This document shows positions 1-6,700 of a stretch of DNA of 8,064 nt, piece after piece. The DNA is from JANRKF01 sp964519595 (GTDB lineage Bacteria; Pseudomonadota; Alphaproteobacteria; Rickettsiales; SXRF01). The notes below the pieces were generated by a model that made no database searches, was not told the origin of the DNA, and saw nothing but the letters and a program-made list of their open reading frames with translations. The first letter of the stretch is position 1. The number at the start of each line of letters is the position of its first letter. The translations under genes were made by a program, and so were the position numbers. The stretch covers positions 1 to 8,064 of the forward strand of contig CAZFJN010000059.1 of assembly GCA_964519595.1 (NCBI GenBank). The letters are read 5' to 3'.

Positions 1-139
1 ACATCTGGCTTCGCTAAAGCTACGCCAGACGCAGCTGCTTCGCCCAAGCCGATGGTACTCCACGCGGCTGCCACGTCTTCGTTCCTTAGGAACTTCGTCG
101 GGCGGCTGCGCCAGGCATAGCCCGAAGGGCGAAGCCTGG
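1..139. repeat. GC-rich inverted-repeat element abutting the tRNA-Leu 3' end
   Basis: This stretch has no credible ORF and is clearly richer in GC than the DNA after the tRNA. Its two halves are imperfect reverse complements. The left block (ctggcttcgct, then gctacgcc, then agacgcagctgc) matches in order the reverse complement of the right block (tgcgccaggcatagcccgaagggcgaagcctgg). Smaller hairpins are nested inside, including gttcc-tta-ggaac at 81-93. The left end may run beyond the window. It resembles the palindromic intergenic repeats that occur in many copies in some bacterial genomes, but copy number cannot be judged from one window. It could also act as a processing or termination structure for the tRNA. 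Confidence 0.55.
111..139 (-). other. Stem-loop sharing the tRNA CCA end
   Basis: Read on the minus strand, the first bases after the tRNA discriminator are CCAGGC. This pairs perfectly with GCCTGG 17 bases later (plus-strand arms 111-116 and 134-139), and GCCC-TTC-GGGC pairs inside it (120-123 with 127-130). The 5' arm therefore contains the encoded CCA of the tRNA (137-139). No T-tract follows, so it is not a standard intrinsic terminator. A role in 3' processing or transcript protection is inference. Confidence 0.45.
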
Positions 140-223
140 TGCCCAGGAGGAGACTCGAACTCCTACGATCTTGCGAACGCCAGCACCTGAAGCTGGTGCG
201 TCTACCAATTCCGCCACCTGGGC
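137..223 (-). tRNA. tRNA-Leu (anticodon CAG), CCA encoded
   Basis: The 87-nt reverse-complement sequence folds as a class II tRNA. The acceptor stem GCCCAGG pairs perfectly with CCTGGGC. The D arm is GCGGAATTGGTAGACGC. The anticodon stem CCAGC/GCTGG encloses the loop TTCAGGT, which gives anticodon CAG (plus-strand positions 187-189) and decodes CUG leucine codons. A long variable arm of about 15 nt with a GCAA loop is typical of tRNA-Leu. The T arm is AGGAG-TTCGAGT-CTCCT. Discriminator A and the 3' CCA are encoded. It is transcribed away from the NDUFA9-like gene. A GC-rich repeat begins directly at its 3' end. Confidence 0.97.
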
Positions 224-305
224 AAACATTATCACAAACAGCAAATAATTTTGTGGTCAATGCGAAGAAGTAGGCCATTACAGCCGTTGGCGTTTAATGT
301 CAATT

Positions 306-335
306 CAATAGCGCATTTTTCAATAGCGCATTTTT
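306..335. repeat. Tandem 15-bp duplication in intergenic spacer
   Basis: The unit caatagcgcattttt occurs twice, perfectly and head to tail (306-320 and 321-335). A second, near-perfect 10-bp duplication (ttataacgat / ttataatgat) lies at 401-420. Otherwise the 224-426 spacer is AT-rich and holds no ORF with recognisable similarity. Confidence 0.85.
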
Positions 336-388
336 AAACAATAACTTGATTTGCGCTTGCAGTTTTTGCTCTTTATGTATTAATCACA

Positions 389-417
389 TTCAATATCAAT
401 TTATAACGATTTATAAT
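389..417 (+). promoter_or_regulatory. Possible promoter for the NDUFA9-like gene
   Basis: A consensus-like -10 hexamer TATAAT lies at 412-417, with a poor -35 candidate (TTCAAT, 389-394) at 17-bp spacing. A start of transcription about 7 bp after the -10 would fall at about 424, only a few bases before the ATG at 427. No Shine-Dalgarno sequence is visible before that ATG, so the mRNA may be nearly leaderless. In AT-rich DNA such a hexamer can arise by chance. Confidence 0.25.
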
Positions 418-426
418 GATCATAAT

Positions 427-1380
427 ATGACTCAGGAACAGCGCATTGTTACAATTGTTGGCGGAAGCGGATTTCTAGGCCGTTACGTTGTTAAACGACT
501 TGCCGAGGCAGGTTATCGGATTCGCGTTATTGTCCGCAATCCTGATGCCGCTTTGCATTTGAAAACTGCCGGCGATCCCGGGCAGATCATGCTGATTTCC
601 GGAAATATTTCTAAACCGGAAAGCCTGTCGGGCAAGATTTCCGGCTCATTTGCGGTGGTTAATCTGGTAGGAATTCTGTTTGAAAAAGGGCGGCAGAATT
701 TTATGTCATTACAGGCAAAAGGCGCGGAGAATCTGGCAAAACTTGCCAAAGAATCAGGCGTAGAGCGTTTTGTGCAGATTTCCGCTCTTGGCGTTGACAA
801 AGCCTTTGGCAGTGAATATGCGCGCACTAAATTGCTTGGCGAAAAGGCCGTTCAGGCGGCTTTTCCTGATGCTACTATTCTCCGTCCGAGCGTTATTTTT
901 GGCGCTGAGGATAATTTCTTCAACCAGTTTGCCGCCCTGCCCTTCCTGCCGCTTATTGAAGGCGGCAAAACGATTTTTCAGCCGGTTTATGTTGATGATG
1001 TGGCAAAAGCGGTGCTGGCAGTGCTGGAGCGCAAAAACAGCGCCGGGCAGATCTATGAGCTAGGCGGCGCAACACGCTACAGTTTCCGGGCGCTTATGGA
1101 ATATATCAACCAGACGCTTAACACGCGTAAGCCATTACTTAATCTGCCTAGTTTTATGGCTTTTATTATTGCCTGGCTCAGTGAAATAGCAATTAAACTT
1201 GTGCCGCTGATTTCGCAACCACCTCTTACGCGTGATCAGCTCAAGCTGCTTAAACATGACAACATCATAAATTCCAGTACGAATTCCGGCATGAATTCCG
1301 GCACAAAAACTTTCGCTGATCTTGGAATCACGCCGCAACCGCTGGAATTAATAGTGCCAAAATATCTGGCGAGGTTTAAT
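427..1380 (+). CDS. NDUFA9-like NAD(P)-binding SDR protein (complex I accessory type), 3' end in gap
   Basis: The 318 visible residues form an atypical/extended short-chain dehydrogenase of the group annotated as complex I NDUFA9 subunit family, which in alphaproteobacteria resembles the 39-kDa accessory subunit of mitochondrial NADH dehydrogenase. The Rossmann nucleotide-binding motif GGSGFLG is at residues 12-18, straight after the first beta strand. A YxxxK pair (Y131, K135) follows the strand ending in ISALG, and LRPSVIFG and QPVYVDDVA are further family motifs. The C-terminal part has a hydrophobic stretch at about 242-262 and the PPLTRDQ segment near 265, typical of this group. ATG 427 is chosen because the motif then sits at the usual distance from the N-terminus; the open frame extends upstream to 346 but that part looks like non-coding AT-rich DNA. 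The family is usually about 310-330 residues, so probably only a few codons are hidden in the gap. An asparagine/serine tandem repeat lies near the C-terminus. The exact function in bacteria is uncertain. Confidence 0.88.
1270..1305 (+). repeat. In-frame 12-bp tandem repeat in the NDUFA9-like gene
   Basis: Three 12-bp units (aattccagtacg, aattccggcatg, aattccggcaca) encode N-S-S-T, N-S-G-M, N-S-G-T at residues 282-293. They lie just after the conserved LLKHDN segment, where the family has a short loop before the final helix. The unit length keeps the frame, consistent with slippage tolerated in a surface loop. Confidence 0.8.
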
Positions 1381-1480
1381 NNNNNNNNNNNNNNNNNNNN
1401 NNNNNNNNNNNNNNNNNNNNNNNNNNNNNNNNNNNNNNNNNNNNNNNNNNNNNNNNNNNNNNNNNNNNNNNNNNNNNNNN
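1381..1480. other. Assembly gap (100 N)
   Basis: Exactly 100 N bases, a conventional placeholder for a gap of unknown length. It removes the last few codons of the NDUFA9-like gene and the start, ribosome binding site and about 25-30 N-terminal residues of gltD. Whether another gene lies in the gap cannot be told from this sequence. Confidence 0.99.
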
Positions 1481-2839
1481 TTGCGTAGAGAAGATTTTGA
1501 TGAGATTTACGCGCAGTTTGCCGCGCAGGAGGCGGCGAGGCAAGCGGCGCGCTGTTCGCAATGTGGCATTCCTTTTTGCCAGATTCACTGTCCTTTGCAG
1601 AATAATATTCCCGACTGGCTGAAACTGGCTGCTGAAGGACGGTTGCAAGAGGCTTACGAAATTTCCAGTGCGACTAATAATTTCCCGGAAATATGCGGCC
1701 GCATCTGCCCGCAAGACAAGCTTTGCGAAGGAAATTGCGTAATCGAAAAAGATTTCGGCTCAGTAACAATCGGCGCGATAGAACGCTATATTACTGAAAC
1801 TGCATTTGAAAATGGCTGGATAAAATCTTCTGCGCCGCAAGCTGAAAATGGACTAAGCATTGGCATAATCGGCGCAGGGCCTGCTGGTTTAGCCGCTGCT
1901 GATATGCTGCGCCGCAAGGGTTATGCGGTGCATGTTTATGATCGTTATGATCGCGTAGGCGGACTGATGGTTTACGGAATTCCGAATTTCAAGCTGGAAA
2001 AAAATATCGTAGCTCGGCGGCATCAGCTGCTTGCTGACAGCGGAGTGATTTTTCATTGCGGCATTGAAGTCGGCAAAAATCTGACGCTTGCGGAATTGAA
2101 AAATCGTCATGATGCGCTTTTAATTGCCACCGGAGTTTACAAAGCGCGGGAAGTTTCAATTCCCGGCAATGACTTGCCAGGAGTAGTCGCAGCTCTCGAA
2201 TATCTGACCGCCAGCAACCGCGTTTGCCTTGGCGATAAGGTTGCTGATTATGAAAATGGTCGACTTAATGCAAAGAATAAACATGTGGTGGTAATTGGCG
2301 GCGGCGATACAGCAATGGATTGTGTGCGAACCGCGATAAGGCAGCAAGCGGAAAAAGTTACCTGCCTTTATCGCCGCAACCGCGCTAATATGCCAGGCAG
2401 CGCGCGTGAAGTAAAAAACGCCGAAGAAGAAGGCGTCGAATTCGCATGGCTTTCTGCGCCTAAATCTCTGCTCGGCAATTCAAAACTTGAACAAATTATG
2501 GTTCAGAAAATGCGCCTGACAGCACACGATAAAAATGGCCGCGCTAATGTTGTCGAAGCGGAAGGAGAAAGTTTCCAGCTCAAAGCAGATATGGTCATTA
2601 AAGCCCTTGGTTATGATGCAGAAGATATTCCGACTTTATTCTCAACTCCGGAATTAAAATTATCACCATCTGGAACAATCGCTGTAAATTCACAGTTTGA
2701 AACAAATATTCCAGAAATATTCGCCGCCGGAGATATAGTCCGCGGCGCCAGCCTTGTCGTCTGGGCAATAAGCGATGGCCGCAACGCCGCCGAAGCAATC
2801 GACCAGAAATTAAAAAATAAACACAAAAAAGCAGCATAA
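1481..2839 (+). CDS. gltD: Glutamate synthase (NADPH) small/beta subunit, 5' end in gap
   Basis: GltD oxidises NADPH and passes electrons via FAD and iron-sulfur clusters to GltB in cytoplasmic GOGAT. The visible 452 codons start inside the protein: the first residues (RREDFDEIY) align with about residue 25 of E. coli GltD, so the TTG at 1481 is not the real start. Counting from 1481, the N-terminal cysteines are C25, C28, C33, C37 and C72, C76, C82, C86, the two groups that ligate 4Fe-4S clusters. The FAD Rossmann motif GAGPAG is at 131-136, the NADPH site is GGGD at 273-276 followed by TAMDC, and the C-terminal FAD motif (AAGDIVRG) is present. The end is complete with a Lys/Ala-rich tail and TAA at 2837-2839. 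It is on the same strand as gltB but separated from it by about 950 bp holding the brnT/brnA locus. No terminator is visible after it. Related FAD/NADPH oxidoreductases (NfnB-like, PreT) share the fold, but the gltB partner settles the identity. Confidence 0.95.
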   Translation: MRREDFDEIYAQFAAQEAARQAARCSQCGIPFCQIHCPLQNNIPDWLKLAAEGRLQEAYEISSATNNFPEICGRICPQDKLCEGNCVIEKDFGSVTIGAIERYITETAFENGWIKSSAPQAENGLSIGIIGAGPAGLAAADMLRRKGYAVHVYDRYDRVGGLMVYGIPNFKLEKNIVARRHQLLADSGVIFHCGIEVGKNLTLAELKNRHDALLIATGVYKAREVSIPGNDLPGVVAALEYLTASNRVCLGDKVADYENGRLNAKNKHVVVIGGGDTAMDCVRTAIRQQAEKVTCLYRRNRANMPGSAREVKNAEEEGVEFAWLSAPKSLLGNSKLEQIMVQKMRLTAHDKNGRANVVEAEGESFQLKADMVIKALGYDAEDIPTLFSTPELKLSPSGTIAVNSQFETNIPEIFAAGDIVRGASLVVWAISDGRNAAEAIDQKLKNKHKKAA

Positions 2840-2850
2840 AGCAGCATAAA
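2831..2850. repeat. Tandem 10-bp duplication across the gltD stop codon
   Basis: gcagcataaa is repeated perfectly at 2831-2840 and 2841-2850. The first copy contains the last two Ala codons and the TAA stop of gltD; the second repeats the same stop-like end just downstream. It fits the pattern of short slippage-type duplications elsewhere in the window. Confidence 0.75.
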
Positions 2851-2877
2851 TTACTTCCATTTTGTATATTATGGACA

Positions 2878-2883
2878 TATAAT
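2878..2883 (+). promoter_or_regulatory. Possible -10 element ahead of brnT
   Basis: TATAAT lies at 2878-2883 in an AT-rich spacer after gltD; a recognisable -35 hexamer is lacking (ttccat at 17-bp spacing). If used, transcription would start near 2890. That would exclude the ATG at 2882, which overlaps the hexamer, and favour ATG 2909 as the brnT start. BrnTA-type loci are usually autoregulated by BrnA, but no clear operator palindrome was identified here. Confidence 0.22.
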
Positions 2884-2908
2884 GAACATGCACAGAGTTT
2901 TATTGAAA

Positions 2909-3359
2909 ATGGTGCTTGGATTTGAGTGGGATGATGGAAATAAAAGCAAGAATCTCAAAAAGCACGGCATTACATTTGAAGAAGCGGAGCAGATTTTCAC
3001 GAACGATTCATTGAAATTGTTTCCGGATGAAAAACATTCAACTTTGGAGCATCGTTATGGTGCTTCGGAGTCTGTGACGATTTATCTTTTGAGGGTATTT
3101 TTGAGGGATTTTGGTGATGTTTTAGGAGAAAAACGCAGTTCGTAGTGGTGCTACGGACAAGTTTTTCTCCGACAAACAGCAGCAAAATAACCAAAAAGAC
3201 ACCAAAATGATAATTCGTCACAGACTCTTAGGCATTACAAATGCTGGACGTGAATTATCGGCGGTTTTTACAGTACGCTCATTTAAAGTAAGAGTCATTT
3301 CAATACGGCCAATGAGCAAGAAAGAAAGGAAATGGTTTTATGAAAAAAACAATAATTAA
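2909..3359 (+). pseudogene. brnT: brnT-type toxin gene split by a 160-bp insertion
   Basis: BrnT toxins are RelE-like ribonucleases of about 90-100 residues, neutralised by BrnA encoded just downstream. The N-terminal half (2909-3067) reads MVLGFEWDDGNKSKNLKKHG, then ITFEEAEQIF and FPDEKHSTLEHRYG, clear BrnT family motifs. The frame then enters a palindromic element and stops at TAG 3143-3145. The C-terminal half resumes in another frame after 3227: LGITNAGRELSAVFTVR, then VRVISIRPMSKKERKWFYE, ending at TAA 3357-3359 and overlapping brnA by 20 bp. Joining 3067 to 3228 restores a continuous BrnT-like reading (G-A-S-L-G-I-T). The insertion shifts the frame by +1 and adds a stop, so full-length toxin should not be made. 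The start is set at ATG 2909 because family members begin just before the F-E-W-D motif; an in-frame ATG at 2882 is the alternative. A stub of about 79 residues could still be translated but lacks the second half of the fold. Confidence 0.88.
3068..3227. mobile_element. MITE-like 160-bp palindromic insertion within brnT
   Basis: The ends are perfect 13-bp inverted repeats (gagtctgtgacga at 3068-3080 and tcgtcacagactc at 3215-3227). The arms stay complementary inward, with perfect central arms ggagaaaaac (3125-3134) and gtttttctcc (3161-3170) and a small cgtag/ctacg hairpin at the centre. The symmetry axis of ends and central arms coincides at 3147.5. It carries no transposase ORF, so it would be a non-autonomous element mobilised in trans. 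Insertion is inferred directly from the split BrnT reading frame. No clean target duplication is visible: the left flank ends tcg and the right flank starts tta. The GAG-starting ends are reminiscent of IS5-type elements, but this family assignment is a guess. Confidence 0.83.
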
Positions 3360-3630
3360 AACAAAAAAAATTCCCAAGTTTAAATCTGAAAATGCAGAGC
3401 GAGCTTTTTGGGAAAAACACGACGTGATAGATTATTTTGATACCTCAAAAGTGATACGTGGCGCACTTACCAGCCTAAAACCTTCAACAAAAACCATTTC
3501 ACTGCGCCTGCCGCTCGGACTTTTAGAACGCATTAAAATGATGGCAAACAGCAACGATGTGCCTTATCAGTCACTAATGAAAATGCTCCTCGCCGACGCA
3601 GTACGCCGCGAAATGAATGGCACTCTATAA
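3340..3630 (+). CDS. brnA: BrnA-type CopG/ribbon-helix-helix antitoxin
   Basis: This 96-residue protein matches the CopG-type antitoxins paired with BrnT toxins. The N-terminal part carries the typical IPKFKSE segment (residues 11-17) followed by AFWEKHD and DYFDTSK, which contacts the toxin in this family. The C-terminal part is a ribbon-helix-helix: beta strand TISLRLP (52-58), helix LLERIKMMANSND (61-73), and a second helix starting PYQSLMKMLL (75 on). It would bind toxin and, as a dimer, the locus promoter. A Shine-Dalgarno-like AAGGA lies about 9 bp before ATG 3340. The ATG lies inside the 3' end of brnT (20-bp overlap), the normal toxin-first arrangement of this module. Unlike its partner it has no lesion, so it appears to be an orphaned antitoxin; whether it is still expressed depends on transcription through or past the brnT insertion. 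Confidence 0.92.
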   Translation: MKKTIIKTKKIPKFKSENAERAFWEKHDVIDYFDTSKVIRGALTSLKPSTKTISLRLPLGLLERIKMMANSNDVPYQSLMKMLLADAVRREMNGTL

Positions 3631-3675
3631 ATTCCGCGCACATTATCACATTTCTATCGCTATTCCGCCATTTTT

Positions 3676-3789
3676 CGTCATCATTTCAACATGACGCGTC
3701 ATTCTTCGGCTTGACCTAAGGGCATTTTTCCTGTTGCCTGAGATCATTCAATTAGGCTTAAGAATGACGATTGTTATTGAAGGATGACG
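3676..3789. repeat. GTCATTC-type palindromic repeat in the gltB leader
   Basis: The core is an inverted repeat with perfect 10-bp ends, cgtcattctt (3697-3706) and aagaatgacg (3760-3769), enclosing the motif cggcttgacctaaggg on the left and the related attaggctta on the right. Further copies of cgtcat at 3676 and atgacg at 3691 and 3784 make an outer nested pair. The motif resembles, from memory, the dispersed GTCATCCTCGGGCTTGACC palindromes common in alphaproteobacterial intergenic DNA. The outermost atgacg lies between the gltB Shine-Dalgarno and start codon. The 3631-3675 stretch before it shows nothing recognisable, and no convincing terminator for brnA is seen. Confidence 0.65.
3780..3784 (+). 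promoter_or_regulatory. gltB ribosome binding site
   Basis: AAGGA at 3780-3784 sits 7 bp before ATG 3792. It selects this start over ATG 3784, which is in another frame that does not encode GltB. The start also places the catalytic Cys at position 37, as expected from the propeptide length of related enzymes. Confidence 0.75.
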
Positions 3790-3791
3790 AA

Positions 3792-6700
3792 ATGCTGCAG
3801 AATGGTGACAATATACTGGCTAAAGACGAAGGATTTTACGCTCGTGCTGCTGTTCTTGCTGAATGCGGCATGTATGATCCTGCTAATGAGCATGATGCTT
3901 GCGGCGTTGGATTTGTTGCTAATCTTAACGGTTTGCCGACTCGTGCGGTAGTGGAAGCCGGAATTGAGGCTTTGAAAGCGGTTTTTCATCGCGGCGCGGT
4001 TGATGCGGACGGAAAAACCGGCGATGGTGCTGGCATTCATCTGCAAATTCCTCTCGATTTCTTTCAGGAACAGATAACGCGCTCAGGAAGAGTCTTGCTC
4101 AGTGACAAGCTCGCGGTCGGCATGATGTTTCTGCCAAAAAAGAATTTTGCCGCGCAGGAATCATGTCGCTCAATTGTCGAGGCGGAAATACTAAAATTCG
4201 GCTACCGTCTATATGGCTGGCGACAAGTTCCAGTACGAGCGGAAGTTATCGGCGAGATCGCTACTGATTCACGGCCGGAAATCGAGCAGATTCTAATCGC
4301 CGGAAAAGCTGATGAAGATGATGCAAAATTTGAGCTGAATTTGTATTTTATTCGCAGCAATATTGAAAAAGCCGTACGTGCGCGCGCGATAAATGATTTT
4401 TACGTCTGCTCGCTTTCTGCGCGCTCAGTAATTTATAAAGGCTTATTCAAAGCTGAGCAGCTTACCGCCTTTTATCCTGATCTGCTCGATAGCCGCTTTG
4501 TCTCCAGCTATGCAATTTTTCATCAACGTTTCTCAACTAATACCGCGCCGGCATGGCATTTAGCGCAACCTTTCCGCATGATCGCGCATAACGGCGAAAT
4601 AAACACTCTGCGCGGCAATATCAATTTCATGAGAAGCCATGAAGCAACCATGCACTGCCCTAATTTTGAAGGACATCTTCACGACATAATTCCAATTATT
4701 CCTGAGAATACTTCCGACACAGGAGCTTTGGATTCAGTATTTGAAGTTTTAGTTCGCGCCGGACGAAAACTGCCGCTGGCAAAGCTTATTTTGATTCCTC
4801 CAGCCTGGGCGCAGACTGCTGACATAACCAGAAAACACAAGGAAATGTATAGTTTTCTAAACAGCCTTTCCGAACAGTGGGACGGTCCGGCAGCAATCGC
4901 TGCAACTGACGGCGAATGGATAATTGGCGGAATGGACAGAAACGGCCTGCGTCCACTGCGTTACAGCATAACCAAAGGCGGCATGATAATGGCATGTTCC
5001 GAATCCGGAATGATTGACGTTGCCGACAGCGAAATAATCGAACGTGGCCGCCTTGGTCCTGGTGATATAATCGGCTTGCATCTTCCCAGCGGCAAGCTGT
5101 ACCGTGACCGCGAATTAAAAGATCTTCTCGCCGCTGAACATCCTTATGGCGAATGGATAAAAAAATCCGTGCGACTTAGTGATCTGGAAGCATTGAATAA
5201 ATCAAATAAATCAAATAAAACAAATAAAACAAATAAAACAAACAACGACAAAAATATTGGCAAAAATATTGGCAAAAACTCGGCGGAACTAACAGAGCTA
5301 AAAATTCTCAATTTGCCGCGTTTGCGCGCGCTCCAGCTTGCTGCCGGATATACTCATGAAGATGTGGAAACTATAATTCAGCCAATGGCCGCAGATGGCA
5401 AAGAGGCAGTCGGCTCAATGGGCGATGATACGCCGCTGGCAATTCTTTCCGACAAGAGCCGCGGCTTTCATCATTTTTTCCGTCAGAATTTCAGTCAGGT
5501 TACAAATCCGCCAATTGATTCACTGCGCGAGCGGCGCGTAATGAGCCTTACGACCAGATTCGGCAATGATGGAAATTATCTGGCGCTTGATGCTTCACAC
5601 AGCAACATTCTGGTTGTTGATTCGCCGATTATTCTTTCGCATGAGCTGGAAGCTATAAAAACACATTTTTCCGAACGAATTACTGAAATTGATACTCTGT
5701 TTAAATTATCAGAAAATGGCGATGGAAATTGTCTTAGAAAAGGCCTTGATCGCATGATCGAGCAAGCAGAATCAGGAATCAAAGCCGGACGAAATTATAT
5801 TCTGCTTAACGACGAACGAATGAATAAAAACAATGTCGCAATTCCAATGATTCTGGCAATTTCAGCATTGCAAACACATCTGGTTAAACACAAGCTACGC
5901 AAACGAGTTTCCATTTTAGTACGCACTGCCGAATGTTTTGAAGTTCACGCGGCGGCGGTTATGATTGGCTGCGGCGCTACAGTAGTAAATCCTTATGTAG
6001 CGGAAGGAACGATAATTCACAGACAACATAAATTAGAAGAGCAGAACCTAGAAGAACATAAATTGGAAGAACAGAGCTTGGCAAAAAACGCGCCTGATAA
6101 AAATTTAATCGACGGTAAACTCGACAATTTCCGCGAAGCTATGAATCAGGGCTTGCTGAAAATAATGGCAAAAATGGGAATTTCTATAATCGCTGCCTAT
6201 CGCGGCGGTATGAATTTTGAAGCAATCGGATTATCACGCGCGCTGGTTTTAGAATTTTTTCCTGGCCTGCCTTCGAAAATTTCCGGAATTGGCCTGGCCG
6301 GAATAGAAGAAAGAGCGATAAAATGTCATAAGCTCGGATTTTCCGCAGACAATGATTCCTCAGATAATAATTTATCAGATAATAATTTATCAGACAATAA
6401 TTCCGCAATTAATAATTCATCAGACAATCATAAAAATTCTTCTGATCTGCCTTCATTGCCACTAGGCGGCTTTTACCGCGCGCGCGCGCGTGAGGAAATA
6501 CACGCCTGGGAAGGAAAATTAACACATCTCTTGCAGGAAGCAGTAAATAAAGGCTCGTTCCAGCTTTTCAAAAAATATTCAGCTGGATTGCAAGCAATGC
6601 CGCCAGTTCATATTCGTGATCTGCTTGATTTTAGGGAAGTAAAATCTTCAATTCCAATTGATGAAGTTGAATCAATAACTGAAATACGCAAGCGATTTAT

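Noticed and set aside
224..260. Promoter for tRNA-Leu on the minus strand (TTGACC and GATAAT)
   Set aside because: The hexamers are about 21 bp apart and the -10 lies only 4 bp from the tRNA 5' end, too close for a normal leader.
1481..1483. TTG as the start codon of gltD
   Set aside because: It lies exactly at the gap edge, and homology shows that about 25-30 upstream residues are missing, so the coding sequence simply emerges from the gap here.
346..1488. Long open frame starting at 346 and running through the N block
   Set aside because: The part before 427 shows no family similarity and the part in the Ns is an artefact of reading through unknown bases; the gene is taken as 427 to 1380.
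2997..3221. Minus-strand ORF of 74 codons across the brnT insertion
   Set aside because: It is antisense to brnT and the palindrome, shows no known motif, and is explained by the low stop density of the AT-rich repeat arms.
3711..3780. gltB promoter using TTGACC at 3711-3716
   Set aside because: No acceptable -10 hexamer lies at 16-18 bp spacing, and TTGACC is part of the palindromic repeat motif.
5196..5279. CRISPR-like or regulatory direct repeat array
   Set aside because: Units are 9-12 bp without spacers and keep the gltB reading frame, so they are coding tandem repeats.
6184..6408. Minus-strand ORF with repeated NYYL peptides
   Set aside because: It is the antisense shadow of the in-frame SDNNL repeats in gltB and has no independent support.
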